Source: Streptomyces flavochromogenes (GTDB lineage Bacteria; Actinomycetota; Actinomycetes; Streptomycetales; Streptomycetaceae). Taken from it: 31,851 nt of DNA. This document shows positions 1 to 7,372 of this stretch, one piece after another; positions within the stretch are counted from its first letter, which is position 1; every line of letters begins with the position of its first letter. Position numbers and translations under genes: made by a program. Below the pieces are notes generated by a model that saw nothing but the letters and a program-made list of their open reading frames with translations, did not search any database and was not told the DNA's origin. The stretch covers positions 1-31,851 of the forward strand of contig NZ_JNZO01000049.1 in the NCBI RefSeq assembly GCF_000717595.1, written 5' to 3'.

Positions 1-1
1 C

Positions 2-106
2 ACCGCCTACGGCCGCGTCCACAACGCCCTCACGAACACCGGCACCACCGGACTGACCCTCCACGCCACCACCTCCTACGGCGACATCACCGCCCGCAGC
101 CTCTGA
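2..106 (+). CDS. C-terminal end of a DUF4097-like beta-repeat protein (partial)
   Basis: The window opens inside a plus-strand reading frame that ends with TGA at 104-106. The 34 visible residues alternate short polar and aliphatic stretches, with repeated 'YG' pairs (TAYGRV, TSYGDI). This is the pattern of the beta-solenoid DUF4097 'putative adhesin' family common in Streptomyces. The start and most of the gene lie outside the window, so the assignment rests on the repeat style only. A strong hairpin follows at once and separates it from the convergent GH30 gene. Confidence 0.5.
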   Translation, partial: TAYGRVHNALTNTGTTGLTLHATTSYGDITARSL

Positions 107-120
107 TGCGGACCGCCCGA

Positions 121-159
121 GGGCGGCGCCCTCCGACCGGAAGTCGGAGGACGCCGCCC
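121..159. terminator. Bidirectional hairpin terminator
   Basis: GGGCGGCG (121-128) pairs with CGCCGCCC (152-159), and CCTCCGAC (130-137) pairs with GTCGGAGG (143-150). They are separated by a one-base mismatch, and the loop is five bases. It lies between two convergent genes and can serve both. Confidence 0.8.
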
Positions 160-188
160 CTTCGGCGTTCGCGGCCGCGCCCCGTCCG

Positions 189-2618
189 TCAGCCGAACCG
201 CAGCTGCTGGTTCGTGCCACCGGTACAGGTGGACTGGCGCAGGGCCGCCCCGTCGGCGTTCGAAGACCCGGCCACCTCCAGACACTGGGCGCTGTGGCGC
301 GCCACGAGGGTGACGTGGCCGGTGGCGGCCTGCCGTACGGCCCACTCCTGGTTCCGGCCGCCGTTGCAGGTGTACTGGAACACCTGGGCACCGTCGGCGG
401 TCGAAGCGCCGCTGACGTCAAGGCACTTGCCGCTGTGCCGCGCGACGACGCTCACGTATCCGGTCGCGGCGGGCCGGAGCGCCCACTGCTGGTTCGCTCC
501 TCCGTTGCATCCGTACTGCACGACGGACGTGCCGTCGGCCGTCGAAGTGCCCACCACGTCAAGGCACTTGGAGCTGTGCCGGAACACCGACGTCCGCCAT
601 GCGTCGGGTGCGGCCGGGCGGAAGGTCCAGGACTGGTTGGCCCCGGTCGTCGGCCGGTAGACGCCCGCCTCGGCCCCGTCGTGCGTCGCCGCACCGAAGA
701 CGTCCAGGAGGAGGCCGGACGCGCTGTTGACGAGCGTGGCATGGCCGTCGCCCGTACTGGAACGCATCCACCGCTGTTCGGCACCGGTTCCGGGGGCCGC
801 GAAGCCGAGGGTCCCGGCCGTCACAGCGAGCGCCTTGCCCGTCCTGGCGTTGGTCACGCGGTACGTGGCCGTGTTGCCCCAGTCCGTCGCCGAGAGCTTG
901 GTGAACGTCCACTGCTGTGCGGTGTCCGCCGGGTTCGACGTGCGCTGCACCGGCATGTCCTGCCCCGCGACGGTGGTGACGGCGAGCGCCATCCCACTGT
1001 GGTCGTTGAGGATCTGCCGGGCCGCGCCGACGGGCGCGCTCGTGGCGGCGGTGTTCACTCCCGTGACGCCCGGGAGGACGAAGGTGGTGACGGAGCCGGC
1101 GCCGACGGTGGCCCTCAGCGACCTCCCCGCCGTGGTGAGGTCCGTACCGCGCTGGACGTCCCGGGTCGCGTCGGTGGTGTATCGCTCGACGGTCCCGCCG
1201 ACGGTGCCGAAACCGTCGAGATCGAGGGTGAGTTCACGGTCCGTCCCGCCGCTGTTGGTGTGGACGAGGACGAGTCCCTGCCCTCCGGGCCGTACCGCCG
1301 CGAGGGTGTCGGGGTCGTCGGTGGCGAGGACACGGGCGCCGGGCCGGACGAACCGGCTGTACTGGGCCATCACCCCGTACTTCTTGTTCTTGCGGATCGG
1401 TTCGGTGGCCGCGTCGGCGGGGGTGAAGTCGGTCTGGATGAGGCCCCAGTTGGAGTTCTCCCGGCCCGGCGTCATGTTCTCGTAGTCCTCGACGGCCTGC
1501 CACAACACCCAGGCGCTGGGCTCCAGTTCCCTGATGTCGTCGTTGATCCGGCGGGCCAGGTCGAGCCCCGGGCTCATGTCGGTGAAGCTCTGCGGCACGC
1601 TGCCGCCGAGGTCCACCTCCGACATCCACAGCGGGGTGGCCTCGCCCTTGGCGATGTCGCGGACCCCGGTGCGCCCGCCCGTCCCGTACGTGTGGGTGTT
1701 GATCCGGCCCACCGAGTCGCGGACGGCGGGGGCGTACTGCTCCCAGTTCGCGCGGGCCGTCGACGGGTTCGTCTCGTCCATGGCCGCGATCGGGGTGGTG
1801 TCGCCCCGGGCGTCGAGGGCGGCGCGCAGCGTGCTGATCATCCGGGCCTGCGAGGCGGGGTCCCAGTGGGAGCCCTCCTGGCGGCCGCCGGCCCGCCAGT
1901 AGTCGGTGTTCGGCTCGTTGACCGGGGAGATCGAGTCGAAGGTGACGCCTGAGCCCTGTTCGGCCCGCCGGAGGGACCCGGCGAGGTAGGCGGCGAACCG
2001 CTCGTACTGGTCGGCACGGAGGTTGTCCTGCCGGGGGTCGGTCGCGCCGGAGACGAGACCGCTGCGGGTCATGAAGTACGGGGCGGAGTTGGAGAAGGCC
2101 TCGAAGGTGTCGGCGCCGCGGGCCTTGGCGGCGGAGAGCCACCAGCGCTGGTTGGCGTCGGCCGCGTCGTTCCAGTGAGCGGGGTTGTCCGGGTCCCACC
2201 AGTCGGGGGACTCGGCTCCCGGCCGGTTCCAGTAGCCGGGTACGGCGCCGCCGGGACGCATGTAGGGGAGGGTCTCGGGGCTGTCGCCGCCGCCGATGTT
2301 GTAGCGGGCGACGGTGAATCCGAGGCCGTCCGCGCCGTATAGGGCGTCCGCGAGGGCGTTGCGCCGCTCGTCGGGCCAGCCGCCGGTGACGTTCGCGAAC
2401 CAGGCGAGGGCGGTTCCCCACCCTTCGAAGGCGGGCTGCTGGTAACCGGGGTCGGGCCGGACCGTCAGCGCGTCGGCCGCGGCGGCGACCGCCGTGGGCG
2501 CGGAGATCGCCGGGGCCGCGGCGACGGTGGGCAGGACGAGCGCGGCGGTGGCGACGAGGGCGCCGAGCCGGGTGTTCCGTCGGCGCCCGGAGGCGCTGCG
2601 GGCGGAGAGGGGCTGCAC
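189..2618 (-). CDS. Secreted GH30-family galactanase with two ricin-type (CBM13) modules
   Basis: This 809-residue secreted protein starts at GTG (2616-2618), with GGGAG about eight bases upstream. A twin-Arg-like basic N-terminus and hydrophobic stretch form a signal peptide (about 1-47). The catalytic domain (about 55-520) contains 'FEGWGTALAWFAN'. It has NEP (N234-E235-P236), where E235 fits the acid/base, and WMSE with E334 as probable nucleophile, the clan A pattern of GH30. The style matches subfamily GH30_5, endo-beta-1,6-galactanases that cut side chains of type II arabinogalactan; that specificity is inferred. Two ricin-type lectin modules follow. The first (about 530-668) lacks the usual cysteines. 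The second (673-809) has three Cys-containing repeats (HSSKC, HSGKC, HSAQC). It lies downstream of the GH43 gene in the same orientation, 157 bp away. Confidence 0.88.
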   Translation of the reverse strand: MQPLSARSASGRRRNTRLGALVATAALVLPTVAAAPAISAPTAVAAAADALTVRPDPGYQQPAFEGWGTALAWFANVTGGWPDERRNALADALYGADGLGFTVARYNIGGGDSPETLPYMRPGGAVPGYWNRPGAESPDWWDPDNPAHWNDAADANQRWWLSAAKARGADTFEAFSNSAPYFMTRSGLVSGATDPRQDNLRADQYERFAAYLAGSLRRAEQGSGVTFDSISPVNEPNTDYWRAGGRQEGSHWDPASQARMISTLRAALDARGDTTPIAAMDETNPSTARANWEQYAPAVRDSVGRINTHTYGTGGRTGVRDIAKGEATPLWMSEVDLGGSVPQSFTDMSPGLDLARRINDDIRELEPSAWVLWQAVEDYENMTPGRENSNWGLIQTDFTPADAATEPIRKNKKYGVMAQYSRFVRPGARVLATDDPDTLAAVRPGGQGLVLVHTNSGGTDRELTLDLDGFGTVGGTVERYTTDATRDVQRGTDLTTAGRSLRATVGAGSVTTFVLPGVTGVNTAATSAPVGAARQILNDHSGMALAVTTVAGQDMPVQRTSNPADTAQQWTFTKLSATDWGNTATYRVTNARTGKALAVTAGTLGFAAPGTGAEQRWMRSSTGDGHATLVNSASGLLLDVFGAATHDGAEAGVYRPTTGANQSWTFRPAAPDAWRTSVFRHSSKCLDVVGTSTADGTSVVQYGCNGGANQQWALRPAATGYVSVVARHSGKCLDVSGASTADGAQVFQYTCNGGRNQEWAVRQAATGHVTLVARHSAQCLEVAGSSNADGAALRQSTCTGGTNQQLRFG

Positions 2619-2685
2619 GTGGTCACTCCCTGAGGGGTGCGATGGCGTGGGTCGGACGTGCGGGGCCGGGCGTGCCCGGAGGGGC

Positions 2686-2729
2686 GGGCTCGGATGGAGC
2701 GGGCTCGGATGGAGCGGGCTCGGACAGGC
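2686..2729. repeat. Short 15-bp tandem repeat between the two galactanase genes
   Basis: The 15-mer GGGCTCGGATGGAGC occurs at 2686-2700 and 2701-2715, and a third partial copy follows from 2716. It sits in the 157-bp gap between the GH43 and GH30 genes. No coding or regulatory role is evident. Confidence 0.7.
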
Positions 2730-2775
2730 GCGCCCGGACAGGCGAACCCGACGGGGGCATGTTCGGACGGCGGGA

Positions 2776-4227
2776 TCAGACCGCCGCGCGGCTCCACCGC
2801 TGGTTGGTGCCGCTGTTGCAGGTCCACTGGACGAGCGCGGTGCCGTCGGCCGTGGACGTGTTGGTGACGTCGAGGCACCTTCCGCTGTGGACGGCGATCA
2901 GCTGGACGCCCGTGCTCGGACCGGTCACGCTCCATCGCTGCCCGGCCCTCCCGTCGCAGGCGTACTGCGCGACGGCGGCGCCGTCGGTGGTCGAACCACC
3001 GTTCACGGTGAGGCACTTGCCGCTGTGACGGGCGACGATCTGGACCTGGCCGCTGCCGACGCTCCGGAGCCAGAACTCCTGGTTGACGCTGTTGCCGCCG
3101 CAGCTCCACTGGATGACGGCGCCGCCGTCGGCGGTGGAGCGGTCGGCGACGTCGGCGCACTTTCCGCTGTGCGCGGCGGTGAGGGTCTCCCAGCTGCCGA
3201 GGCCCTCCACCGTGCCGGCCGCCGTGTCCACCGTGATCTGCGGGAAGTAGTCCATGGCCATGGTCGTCCTCGTGGGGAAGCGGAGCGGCAGCCAGACGTA
3301 CTGGGAGTCGTTGACGTTGCCGCCCATGGAGTTGCCCCAGCGGTCGCCGAGGTAGAGGTACGAGGTGCCGGCGGCGCCCTGGACGGGCAGGACGTACGCG
3401 GTCTGGGAGCCGTACGCGGTCCCGTCGCCGATGTCCTGCAGACCGCTCCAGGTTCCGGTGACGCTGGTCGCGGTGCCGTACTTCTGCTGGTTGGGGGACC
3501 AGCCGGTGGCGCCGGAGGTGAGCAGGAAGTAGACGCCGTCGCGCTTGAAGAGGGCGGGGGCCTCCCGCCACTGTCCGGGCCAGAGCTTCTGGACCCGGGA
3601 GGCGATGCCGGTGTAGTCGGCGGTCAGCCGGTAGACGTGGAGGTCGGCGTTCTCGTTGGCGGCGGAGATCATGTAGCCCGCTCCGTCGGTGTCGACGAAG
3701 GTCGTGATGTCACGGGACATGTGGCCGAGCGGGCGGAAGCTGCCGAGCCAGGTGTAGTCGCCGTCGACGGTCGAGGAGACGGCGACCGCGGCGCGCGCCT
3801 CGCCGTAGTCCGTGGCGTTCTCCTTGTGCATCCACATCACGAACTGCCCGGTGGCCGCGTTGTACATGACCTTGGGGCGCTCGATGTTGGCCGACCGCAG
3901 TTCGGGGTCGGTGCTCTGGGTGAGGACGTGGTTCCGGAACTCCCAGGTCTTCAGGTCGGTGGAGCGGTAGGCGGAGACGTACCGGAAGGTGTTGTCCGCG
4001 TTCCGGTTCTCGCCGAACCAGTAGTAGTACGAGCCGGACTTGACGACTCCGCCGCCGTGGGCGTGCACGGGGTTGCCCGCCGCGTCGGTGAACCGGGTGG
4101 CGTTGGTGACGGTCGCCGTGGCTGCCTGGGCCGTACCGACCGGGCCGAGAAGGGAGCCGAGAAGGGAGAAGAGGACGGCACAGAGTGCGGTGAGCACCGT
4201 GAACGTCCCCGAGGGAGTGCGTCGCAT
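2776..4227 (-). CDS. Secreted GH43-family exo-beta-1,3-galactanase-like enzyme with CBM13
   Basis: This 483-residue protein starts at ATG (4225-4227), with GAGG upstream. It has a signal peptide (about 1-35, cleavage near AQAA). The five-bladed propeller domain (about 40-345) resembles GH43 subfamily 24, whose characterised members remove galactose from the beta-1,3-galactan backbone of arabinogalactan proteins. E116 (NIERPK) fits the catalytic acid. In this subfamily a glutamine replaces the usual aspartate base, and Q275 (YGSQTAY) is the likely counterpart; E222 (REAP) is also conserved in style. A CBM13 module with three repeats (HSGKC at 353 and 401, HSGRC at 447; Q-x-W motifs) fills the C-terminus. 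Pairing with the GH30 gene downstream supports backbone plus side-chain attack. Residue roles come from family knowledge, not measurement. Confidence 0.9.
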   Translation of the reverse strand: MRRTPSGTFTVLTALCAVLFSLLGSLLGPVGTAQAATATVTNATRFTDAAGNPVHAHGGGVVKSGSYYYWFGENRNADNTFRYVSAYRSTDLKTWEFRNHVLTQSTDPELRSANIERPKVMYNAATGQFVMWMHKENATDYGEARAAVAVSSTVDGDYTWLGSFRPLGHMSRDITTFVDTDGAGYMISAANENADLHVYRLTADYTGIASRVQKLWPGQWREAPALFKRDGVYFLLTSGATGWSPNQQKYGTATSVTGTWSGLQDIGDGTAYGSQTAYVLPVQGAAGTSYLYLGDRWGNSMGGNVNDSQYVWLPLRFPTRTTMAMDYFPQITVDTAAGTVEGLGSWETLTAAHSGKCADVADRSTADGGAVIQWSCGGNSVNQEFWLRSVGSGQVQIVARHSGKCLTVNGGSTTDGAAVAQYACDGRAGQRWSVTGPSTGVQLIAVHSGRCLDVTNTSTADGTALVQWTCNSGTNQRWSRAAV

Positions 4228-4377
4228 GATCGCGTACCTCGTGGCTGTGGGGAGGGAGAAGGAGCCGGCGATGCGGGACGGCCGGACGCACCGGGGGTGC
4301 GGGGAGCCGACCGGGGGCGCGAACGCGCACGCCGAGGCCTGGACGACCGCCGTGTTGCGCGGAGGTGTCGCCCTTCG

Positions 4378-4393
4378 ATGTTCGCGTAAACAC
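4378..4393. promoter_or_regulatory. LacI-type operator site 1 (galactanase promoter)
   Basis: ATGTTCGCGTAAACAC is an imperfect palindrome centred on CG. It closely matches the sites at 4477-4492 and 7142-7157. It lies just downstream of the predicted GH43 promoter, where a bound repressor would block transcription. Confidence 0.7.
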
Positions 4394-4409
4394 GAGCGGT
4401 TCGGAGGAG

Positions 4410-4438
4410 AGTCTGGGAGGGGCGAATCGGACTGTCAA
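4410..4438 (-). promoter_or_regulatory. Predicted promoter of the GH43-GH30 genes
   Basis: On the minus strand TTGACA (4438-4433) is followed after 17 bp by CAGACT (4415-4410). This is a good -35 and a fair -10 hexamer for a housekeeping sigma factor. The transcript would run into the GH43 gene with a leader of about 175 nt, passing operator 1. Confidence 0.55.
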
Positions 4439-4463
4439 GGAATCGGACAACATCCAAGGGGGT

Positions 4464-4492
4464 TTGACCGCCCCTGATGTTTGCGTCAACAT
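4464..4492 (+). promoter_or_regulatory. Predicted promoter of the first lacI gene with overlapping operator 2
   Basis: TTGACC (4464-4469) and CAACAT (4487-4492) are 17 bp apart. The palindromic operator ATGTTTGCGTCAACAT (4477-4492) overlaps the -10 hexamer, which suggests autoregulation of the downstream LacI-family gene. Confidence 0.55.
4477..4492. promoter_or_regulatory. LacI-type operator site 2
   Basis: ATGTTTGCGTCAACAT has perfect five-base outer arms (ATGTT/AACAT) around a central CG. It is one of three matching sites in this locus. Confidence 0.7.
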
Positions 4493-4562
4493 GCACGCAG
4501 TACGTGCAGTACGGCCGCCCGCGCGCGCGGGCGGCCTCCAGTCCCTCCGGAAGGTCCCGCGC

Positions 4563-5618
4563 GTGGTGACGGACAGGAAAACGAAGTCCCCGCGGTCACG
4601 GCCGGCCCGGCAGTGGCCCTCCATGGCGGACGTAGCCACGATGGCGGGCGTCTCCTCGCAGACCGTGTCACGCGTGGCCAACAACCGCGAGAACGTCGAC
4701 GCGAGCACCCGCGAGAAGGTGCTCTCCGCCATGCAGACGCTCGGCTACCGCCCCAACACGGCGGCCCGCGCCCTGGTCACGGGCAGGTTCGGCGCCCTGG
4801 GAGTGGTCAGCTTCGACGTCGGCGCGCACGGCAACGCCCGCACCCTGGCCGCGATCGCCGACGCCGCCCGCGAGGCCGACTTCTCCGTCAACTTCATGGG
4901 CATCAGGGCCCAGACGGAGGCCGCCGTCCGGCGAGCGTTCCAGCATCTGATGCTGCAGTCCGTCGACGGCATCGTGCTCGTCGAGTCGCAGATGCTCGAC
5001 ACCCCGTCCCTCCACCTCCCACCGTCGATGCCGGTGGTCGTCGCCGACGGCGACACCGGCCACCGGTACCCCAACGTCGACTTCGACCAGGCCCACGGCG
5101 CGCACAGCGTCGTGAGCCACCTCCTCGGCCTCGGACACCGGACCGTGTGGCATCTTGCGGGCCCCCGCGACTCGTTCGCCGCGCGACGGCGCTCCGAGTC
5201 CTGGGAGCGCACGCTGGCCGCCGCGGGCGCGCCCGTGCCCCCGGTGCTGTACGGGGACTGGACGGCGGAGTCCGGCTACCGGGCCGGCCTCGGCATCGCT
5301 CGGCGCCGGGAGGTGACCGCCGTCTTCGCCGCCAACGACCAGATGGCGCTCGGAATGCTGCGGGCCCTGCGCGAGTCGGGGCGCGACGTGCCCGGGGACA
5401 TCAGTGTGGCCGGCTTCGACGACATCGCCGAGGCCGCGTACCTCCATCCCCCGCTGACGACGGTGCACCAGGACTTCGAGGTGGTCGGCCGACACTGCGT
5501 CGCCCTGCTGCTCGACCAGATCGAGGGCCGTACGGACGGCCCCCGCCGCAGGGCGGTGGAGCCGGTCCTGGTGGTCCGCTCGAGTACGGCCCCGCCACCG
5601 CCGGGGGCTTCGGCCTGA
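4563..5618 (+). CDS. LacI-family transcriptional regulator 1
   Basis: This is a 351-residue protein if started at GTG 4563, which has GGAAGG eight bases upstream. ATG 4623 would give a 331-residue form that begins directly at the DNA-binding domain. 'MADVATMAGVSSQTVSRV' is the LacI helix-turn-helix, followed by the hinge segment with 'LGYRPNTAARAL'. The rest is a periplasmic-binding-protein-like sensor domain ending in the typical 'SVAGFDDIAEAAYLHPPLTTV'. It is a close paralogue of the regulator at 6000-7070. It is divergent from the GH43 gene and probably represses the galactanase genes and itself through the sites at 4378 and 4477. The inducer is likely an arabinogalactan-derived sugar (inference). 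Confidence 0.9.
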   Translation: MVTDRKTKSPRSRPARQWPSMADVATMAGVSSQTVSRVANNRENVDASTREKVLSAMQTLGYRPNTAARALVTGRFGALGVVSFDVGAHGNARTLAAIADAAREADFSVNFMGIRAQTEAAVRRAFQHLMLQSVDGIVLVESQMLDTPSLHLPPSMPVVVADGDTGHRYPNVDFDQAHGAHSVVSHLLGLGHRTVWHLAGPRDSFAARRRSESWERTLAAAGAPVPPVLYGDWTAESGYRAGLGIARRREVTAVFAANDQMALGMLRALRESGRDVPGDISVAGFDDIAEAAYLHPPLTTVHQDFEVVGRHCVALLLDQIEGRTDGPRRRAVEPVLVVRSSTAPPPPGASA

Positions 5619-5999
5619 GGCCCGCACTCCGCCGAGGACCGCGGCCCGACCTCCCTCGTACCCGCCCCGCCACCGCCGCGGAACTCGACCGCGGCTCCCC
5701 ACACCCGCCGACGGCCGGCCCGCCCGCCCGAACCCGCCGGCCCGGCCTGGCCCGGCCTGTCCAGACCGGCCGGCCCGGCCCGGCCTGTCCGAACCCCCGG
5801 CGGCCGACCCGACCTCCCCGCACCCGTCGGCGGGCGGTCCGGCTCCCCCGTACCCACCACCGCCAGGGCCCTCGGCAGCACCTCCCCCGCACCCGCCGGA
5901 CCGGCACGACCTCCTCGAACCCGCCGTCACCGGGGACCCGCCGTCACCGACGACCTCGGCCCGTCCTCCCCGCGCCCGCCACCGCCGGGGACTCCGGCG
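5619..5999. other. C-rich low-complexity region between convergent lacI genes
   Basis: These 381 bp are dominated by variants of CCCGCCACCGCCG, GGCCCGGCCTG and ACCTCCCCGCACCCG. No credible gene, promoter or clean terminator hairpin was seen. The similar CCACCGCCGGGG pieces near both ends may reflect slippage or duplication at the two gene ends. Confidence 0.6.
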
Positions 6000-7070
6000 T
6001 CACCTCCCCGGCGCCCCCGTGCTCGCCCGCTCCATCAGGGTCGTCGGGACGAGTCGTACCCCCGTGACCGTCTCGCCGCGCAGTTCCCTCAGCACCGCGT
6101 CCACGCACAACTCCCCCACCTGCGTGAAGTCCTGGCGCACGGTCGTCAGCGGCGGGATGAAGGAGGCCGCCTCCGCGATGTCGTCGAAGCCGACGACGCT
6201 CACGTCCTCGGGCACCCGTCTGCCCCGCTCGTGGAAGGCTCTGAGCACGCCGAGGGCCATCTGGTCGTTGGCCACGAACACCGCGCCGCAGCCGGGCTCG
6301 TCGGCGAGCCGGAGCCCCGCCTCGTAACCGGACTCGGGCGTCCAGTCCCCGCGCAGGACGGGCGGCACCTTCCGTCCCTCCTCGCGCAGGGCCGCCTCCC
6401 AGGCCTCCGCGCGACGGCCGGCGGCGAAGGACTCCTCGGGGCCCGCGACGTGCCAGACCGTTTCGTGCCCGAGGTCGAGCAGGTGCCGCACCGCGGTGCG
6501 GGCGCCCTGCCGCTGGTCCGTGTCCACGACGGGGAAGCGGCCGGTGGCGTCGGAGTCCACGACGACCACCTTGACGTGCGGGGGAAGGGTGAGCGACGCG
6601 GTGTCGAGGAGGTGGACCTCCATGATGAGCACGACGGCGTCGACGGCAAGTTCGTCGAGCCGCGTGAAGGCGCCCCTGACGTTGTCCTGGGTGGGCGCGT
6701 CGAGCGGGATGAGGGTCACCGCGTATCCCGCCCGGGAGGCCGATCCGGCGATGGCCTCCAGGGTGCGGACGTTGCCGGTGCTGGAGAGGCCCATGGTGAT
6801 GACGCCGATGGCCCGGAACTCCCCGCGCTTGAGGGCGCGGGCCGCGCTGTTGGGCCGGTAGCCCAGCTCCTTCATGGCGTCGAGAACCTTCGCGCGGGTG
6901 CTCTCGACGACGGCCGCGTCGCCGTTGGAGACGCGCGAGACCGTCTGCGAGGAGACCCCCGCGAGCTGGGCGACGTCCGCCATGGAGACCCGGCGCGGCC
7001 TGCCGCGCGCTCCTCGCGGGCCTTCGCCGCCGGCCGTCGCCGAGCCGCCTGCCGTGTTCTTCTCCGCCAC
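6000..7070 (-). CDS. LacI-family transcriptional regulator 2
   Basis: This is a 356-residue protein from GTG 7070, with GAGAGGG six bases upstream. ATG 7085 adds five residues but has a poorer ribosome site. After a 30-residue basic, Gly-rich leader comes 'MADVAQLAGVSSQTVSRV', the LacI DNA-binding domain, and then the sugar-binding core ending 'SVVGFDDIAEAASFIPPLTTV'. It is highly similar to the 4563-5618 regulator across the whole length, indicating duplication. It is divergent from the ABC-importer operon, and operator 3 lies between them. It probably controls sugar uptake, and the two paralogues may share operators because the sites are so alike (inference). Confidence 0.9.
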   Translation of the reverse strand: MAEKNTAGGSATAGGEGPRGARGRPRRVSMADVAQLAGVSSQTVSRVSNGDAAVVESTRAKVLDAMKELGYRPNSAARALKRGEFRAIGVITMGLSSTGNVRTLEAIAGSASRAGYAVTLIPLDAPTQDNVRGAFTRLDELAVDAVVLIMEVHLLDTASLTLPPHVKVVVVDSDATGRFPVVDTDQRQGARTAVRHLLDLGHETVWHVAGPEESFAAGRRAEAWEAALREEGRKVPPVLRGDWTPESGYEAGLRLADEPGCGAVFVANDQMALGVLRAFHERGRRVPEDVSVVGFDDIAEAASFIPPLTTVRQDFTQVGELCVDAVLRELRGETVTGVRLVPTTLMERASTGAPGR

Positions 7071-7102
7071 CCGAATCCCTCTCATTCACCGCTGCTTCAC
7101 GC

Positions 7103-7131
7103 TTGACGCCCCCCAGTGGGAGTGTCACCAT
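7103..7131 (+). promoter_or_regulatory. Predicted promoter of the sugar ABC importer
   Basis: TTGACG (7103-7108) and CACCAT (7126-7131) are separated by 17 bp. Operator 3 follows 10 bp later, the same layout as at the GH43 promoter. The -10 is weak. Confidence 0.4.
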
Positions 7132-7141
7132 CACGCTACCG

Positions 7142-7157
7142 ATGATTACGTAAACAT
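7142..7157. promoter_or_regulatory. LacI-type operator site 3 (importer promoter)
   Basis: ATGATTACGTAAACAT is a palindrome with seven of eight symmetric positions. It resembles sites 1 and 2 and lies in the divergent gap between regulator 2 and the importer operon. Confidence 0.75.
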
Positions 7158-7225
7158 TTCTCGTCGGCCAGCCCACGCGGGGCCGATTCACGGCCGCCAG
7201 GCCCTCTCGCCTCGCCCACGCCACC

Positions 7226-7350
7226 GCTCACGCATCGCTCATGCCGCACGTCCTCTTCACCCCCGTCCTCACCCTCACCACCGTCTCCGCCCCCACCCCC
7301 CTCCACACTCTCCTGCCCCACTCCACTCCCCGTCTCCGGACCCGCTCGGT
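7226..7350 (+). other. Long C-rich, G-poor leader of the importer operon
   Basis: Between operator 3 and the first permease start (7373) the RNA would carry a leader of more than 200 nt. Its middle is almost entirely C, T and A, with runs such as CACCCCCGTCCTCACC. C-rich, G-poor unstructured RNA is typical of Rho loading sites. An open frame through it (from ATG 7241) gives a low-complexity Pro/Thr/Leu N-terminus with no counterpart in this transporter family, so it is read as untranslated. Confidence 0.45.
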
Positions 7351-7372
7351 CACCGACGCAAGGAACCCCGCC

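Noticed and set aside
294..1952. Long plus-strand open frame across the GH30 gene
   Set aside because: It is antisense to a clearly recognisable enzyme; its protein is Gly/Arg/Val-rich with no domain, as expected from third-position GC bias.
2494..4389. 631-codon plus-strand frame across the GH43 gene
   Set aside because: Antisense shadow of the GH43 reading frame; no motifs and composition driven by GC.
7241..7372. 44-residue N-terminal extension of the first permease
   Set aside because: Low-complexity peptide from a C-rich leader, no ribosome site at 7241, while ATG 7373 has AAGGA at good spacing.
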